Below are positions 6,242 through 7,949 of a DNA stretch of 7,949 nucleotides, one piece after another. The stretch lies in assembly GCA_965365655.1 (NCBI GenBank), contig CBDUCN010000250.1, positions 1 through 7,949 of the forward strand, read 5' to 3'. Origin of the DNA: JBFHNV01 sp965365655. GTDB lineage: Bacteria; Pseudomonadota; Gammaproteobacteria; HK1. Made by a program: the position numbers and the translations under genes. Positions within the stretch are counted from its first letter, which is position 1; each line of letters begins with the position of its first letter. The notes beneath the pieces were generated by a model. That model had not been told where the DNA came from, did no database searches, and worked only from the letters and a program-made list of their open reading frames with translations.

Positions 6242-6997
6242 ATGCCCATAAAGCTCCCGCTGGACTACGAGCCCCCCGACGACCTGCTGGCCGGGCGCGT
6301 CATCCTGGTCACCGGCGCCGGCGACGGCATCGGCGCCGCCGTCGCGCGACGCCTTGCCGCGCACGGCGCGTCGCTGGTGCTGCTCGGGCGCACGCTGAAG
6401 AAGCTGGAGGTCGTGTACGACGCGATCGAGGCGGCGGGCGGCGCGACGCCGGCGCTGTTCCCCCTCGACCTGCTGCGCGCGACGCCGGAGGACGCCGCGC
6501 GTCTCGCGCAGGGCATAGACGACACCTTCGGCCGCCTCGACGGGCTGCTGCACAACGCCGGGCGCCTCGGGATGATGTCGCCGATCGCGCACTACGAGCC
6601 GCAGACCTGGCTCGAGGTCATGCAGGTCAACGTCAACGCCGCGTTCCTCGTGACCAGCGCGCTGCTGCCGCTGCTGGACCGCAGCGAGGATGCGCGGGTG
6701 GTGTTCACGTCCTCGGGCGTCGGCCGCGCGGGGCGCGCGCACTGGGGCGCCTACGCGGTGTCGAAGTTCGCGACCGAGGGGCTGATGCAGGTGCTGGCCG
6801 CGGAGACCGCGGACGCCGGGCGCATCAAGGTGCTGAGCATCAACCCCGGGGCCACCCGCACCGCGATGCGCGCGAGCGCCTTCCCGGCCGAGGACCCCGC
6901 GAGGCTGCGCACGCCGGACGACATCGCACCCGCGTACCTGCACGTGTTCGGGCCCGAGGGCGCCGCGCTGCACGGGCAGACGGTGGACGCGCAGTAG
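6242..6997 (+). CDS. yciK: YciK-type short-chain dehydrogenase/reductase
   Basis: A 251-residue classical SDR, an NAD(P)(H)-dependent cytoplasmic oxidoreductase whose physiological substrate is not established for YciK. The nucleotide-binding Thr-Gly-x-Gly-Asp-Gly-Ile-Gly is at 24-31 and Asn-Ala-Gly at 105-107. The catalytic set is N130, S157 or S158, Y171 and K175 (Tyr-Ala-Val-Ser-Lys). Long stretches resemble remembered E. coli YciK: Asp-Leu-Leu near 12-16 before the Rossmann strand, Leu-Asp-Gly-x-Leu-His-Asn-Ala-Gly, Met-Gln-Val-Asn-Val-Asn-Ala, Trp-Gly-Ala-Tyr-Ala, and Gly-x-Thr-Arg-Thr-Ala-Met-Arg-Ala-Ser-Ala-Phe-Pro near 203-215. The length matches. The frame is open far upstream, but the ATG at 6242 gives the family N-terminus. 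Shine-Dalgarno is weak. In several gammaproteobacteria yciK follows ubiG and mupP, which are not present here. The next gene starts 34 bases after the stop. Confidence 0.92.
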   Translation: MPIKLPLDYEPPDDLLAGRVILVTGAGDGIGAAVARRLAAHGASLVLLGRTLKKLEVVYDAIEAAGGATPALFPLDLLRATPEDAARLAQGIDDTFGRLDGLLHNAGRLGMMSPIAHYEPQTWLEVMQVNVNAAFLVTSALLPLLDRSEDARVVFTSSGVGRAGRAHWGAYAVSKFATEGLMQVLAAETADAGRIKVLSINPGATRTAMRASAFPAEDPARLRTPDDIAPAYLHVFGPEGAALHGQTVDAQ

Positions 6998-7018
6998 CGG
7001 GCCGGCAACACTCCACAC

Positions 7019-7022
7019 GAGG
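7019..7022 (+). promoter_or_regulatory. Ribosome binding site of the TauD-family gene
   Basis: GAGG lies 9 bases before the ATG at 7032 and supports that start. The 34-base gap after the yciK stop leaves little room for a separate promoter. Confidence 0.5.
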
Positions 7023-7031
7023 CGATCGATC

Positions 7032-7880
7032 ATGGATTTCCGAATCGAGCCCCTGTCCGCGGTCATCGGCGCACGGGTCAGCGGCGTCGACCTGTCGCGC
7101 CCGCTGAGCGGCAACGTGTTCGGCGCGCTGCGCCAGGCCTGGCTCGACGCGGACGGCCTGCTGGTGTTCAAGGGGCAGTCTCTGGAGCCGCAGCAGCAGA
7201 TCGCGTTCAGCGAGCGTTTCGGCGCGCTCGAGACGCACACGCTGGCGAAGTTCCTGCTGCCGGGGTTCCCGCAGATCTACCGCGTCTCCACCCGCCGCGC
7301 AGAGGACGGCACGCCGCAGGGCAACGACCAGGCCGGGCGCTACTGGCACTCCGATCTCTGCTACATGGATCCGCCGTCCATGTGCTCGCTGCTGTACGCG
7401 CTGGAGATGCCGGCGCTGGGCGGCGACACGATGTTCTGCAACATGTACGCGGCCTTCGACGCGCTCTCGCAGCCGGTCAAGGACTTCCTCGCGCCGTTGC
7501 GGGCGGTGCACGACTTCCGCCACGTGTTCCGCAACTTCAGCAACTTCGACGTTCGCGACCTCACGACCGACACGCCGCCGGTCTCGCAGCCGGTGGTGCG
7601 CACCCATCCGGAGACCGGGCGGCGCTGCCTGTTCGTGAACGAAGGCTTCACGACCCACGTCGAAGGCCTGCGGCGCAACGAGAGCGATGCGCTGCTGCGC
7701 ATGCTGTTCGAGCACTGCGCGCGGCCCGAGTTCGTCTACCGCCACCGCTGGGAGACCGGCGACGCGGTGCTGTGGGACAACCGCTGCACGATGCACCACG
7801 CGGTCGCCGACTTCCGCCCCGAGCATGGCCATCGCCACCTGCACCGCACCACGGTGCTCGGCAGCGAGTCTGCCCGCTGA
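7032..7880 (+). CDS. TauD/TfdA family Fe(II)/2-oxoglutarate dioxygenase
   Basis: A 282-residue oxygenase of the taurine dioxygenase/TfdA family. Its opening Ile-x-Pro-Leu-Ser-x-x-Ile-Gly-Ala-x-Val-x-Gly-Val-Asp-Leu-Ser is the standard family N-terminus. The facial triad is clear: H106 and D108 in Tyr-Trp-His-Ser-Asp, and H255 in Asp-Asn-Arg-Cys-Thr-Met-His. Gly-Gly-Asp-Thr (130-133) is the usual motif after the first ligands. Arg268 and Arg272 have the same spacing to each other as E. coli TauD R266 (2-oxoglutarate) and R270 (substrate sulfonate), shifted two residues further from the distal His. An intact active site is therefore expected. Substrates in the family range over sulfonates, aryloxyacids, alkyl sulfates and small carboxylates, and no sulfonate transporter is in the window, so taurine use cannot be claimed. 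It follows the YciK-type SDR closely and may be cotranscribed with it. Confidence 0.9.
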   Translation: MDFRIEPLSAVIGARVSGVDLSRPLSGNVFGALRQAWLDADGLLVFKGQSLEPQQQIAFSERFGALETHTLAKFLLPGFPQIYRVSTRRAEDGTPQGNDQAGRYWHSDLCYMDPPSMCSLLYALEMPALGGDTMFCNMYAAFDALSQPVKDFLAPLRAVHDFRHVFRNFSNFDVRDLTTDTPPVSQPVVRTHPETGRRCLFVNEGFTTHVEGLRRNESDALLRMLFEHCARPEFVYRHRWETGDAVLWDNRCTMHHAVADFRPEHGHRHLHRTTVLGSESAR

Positions 7881-7912
7881 CGGCGTGAGCCGGGCGCGGC
7901 GCGCCGTCAGCG
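7875..7912. terminator. Bidirectional terminator-like hairpin between convergent genes
   Basis: Perfect 11-base arms CGCTGACGGCG (7875-7885) and CGCCGTCAGCG (7902-7912) enclose a 16-base GC-rich loop that can pair further (GCC 7889-7891 with GGC 7898-7900). The stop codon of the TauD-family gene (7878-7880) lies in one arm and the stop of the minus-strand gene (7907-7909) in the other. There is no T-run on either side. Confidence 0.6.
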
Positions 7913-7949
7913 CCGTGCCGCGCGCAGCGCGCGCAGCGCCTCGGCCACC
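7907..7949 (-). CDS. 3' end of a convergent unrecognised protein (partial)
   Basis: Read on the minus strand from the right edge, an open frame ends with TGA at 7909-7907 and gives the tail Val-Ala-Glu-Ala-Leu-Arg-Ala-Leu-Arg-Ala-Ala-Arg-Arg. This amphipathic, basic helix end is typical of a real bacterial C-terminus. The position of its stop inside the terminator-like hairpin supports a convergent gene. Only 13 residues are visible, so no function can be given. Confidence 0.45.
   Translation of the reverse strand, partial: VAEALRALRAARR

Noticed and set aside
7032..7880. A specific call of taurine dioxygenase (tauD)
   Set aside because: The family and active site are clear, but no sulfonate transport genes are in the window and the family has many substrates.
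1..7949. Search for tRNA, rRNA, CRISPR, insertion sequences, prophage or defence genes
   Set aside because: No cloverleaf, spaced direct repeats, transposase or integrase motifs, or other signals were seen. All long coding stretches are accounted for by metabolic and membrane genes.

Overview
The window is a chromosomal stretch of a very GC-rich bacterium, with nearly every third codon position G or C and long open frames in several phases. The clear YciK-type short-chain dehydrogenase, together with the FadN-type beta-oxidation enzyme and the GT-C/TPR membrane protein, points to a high-GC gammaproteobacterium. That assignment is inferred from family memory, with no marker gene available. There are no rRNA, tRNA, CRISPR, insertion-sequence or phage signals. 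The content reads as ordinary housekeeping and accessory metabolism, all on the + strand until a convergent gene at the right edge.

Layout: (1) The C-terminus of an unrecognised protein ends at 89. (2) A squalene/phytoene synthase-fold protein follows (97-909), probably catalytically degenerate and probably cotranscribed with the gene before it. (3) After a 120-base gap with a weak hairpin comes a large bifunctional 3-hydroxyacyl-CoA dehydrogenase/enoyl-CoA hydratase (1030-3381, FadN type). (4) A phytanoyl-CoA-dioxygenase-family Fe(II)/2-oxoglutarate oxygenase (3446-4306) sits 64 bases later with a strong ribosome binding site. (5) A polytopic GT-C-like membrane protein with a TPR-like tail ends at 6116. 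Its true start is unclear, because the conserved first membrane segment and acidic loop are encoded in frame upstream of the first usable start codon, next to a 12-base tandem repeat. (6) A YciK-type SDR (6242-6997). (7) A TauD/TfdA-family Fe(II)/2OG oxygenase (7032-7880). (8) A convergent minus-strand gene whose last codons enter from the right edge. A strong hairpin that contains both stop codons separates (7) and (8).

How the genes may work together: FadN and the PhyH oxygenase are adjacent and probably share a transcript, which is compatible with oxidation of an unusual (hydroxylated, branched or otherwise blocked) acyl chain. The SDR and TauD-type oxygenase are also close (34 bases) and may be a second transcription unit. 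No substrate can be deduced. I see no convincing new multi-gene system. The points most worth checking are the reading-frame problem at the start of the membrane protein, the stop-codon-containing convergent hairpin, the loss of the aspartate motifs in the synthase-like protein, and the FadN-PhyH pairing.
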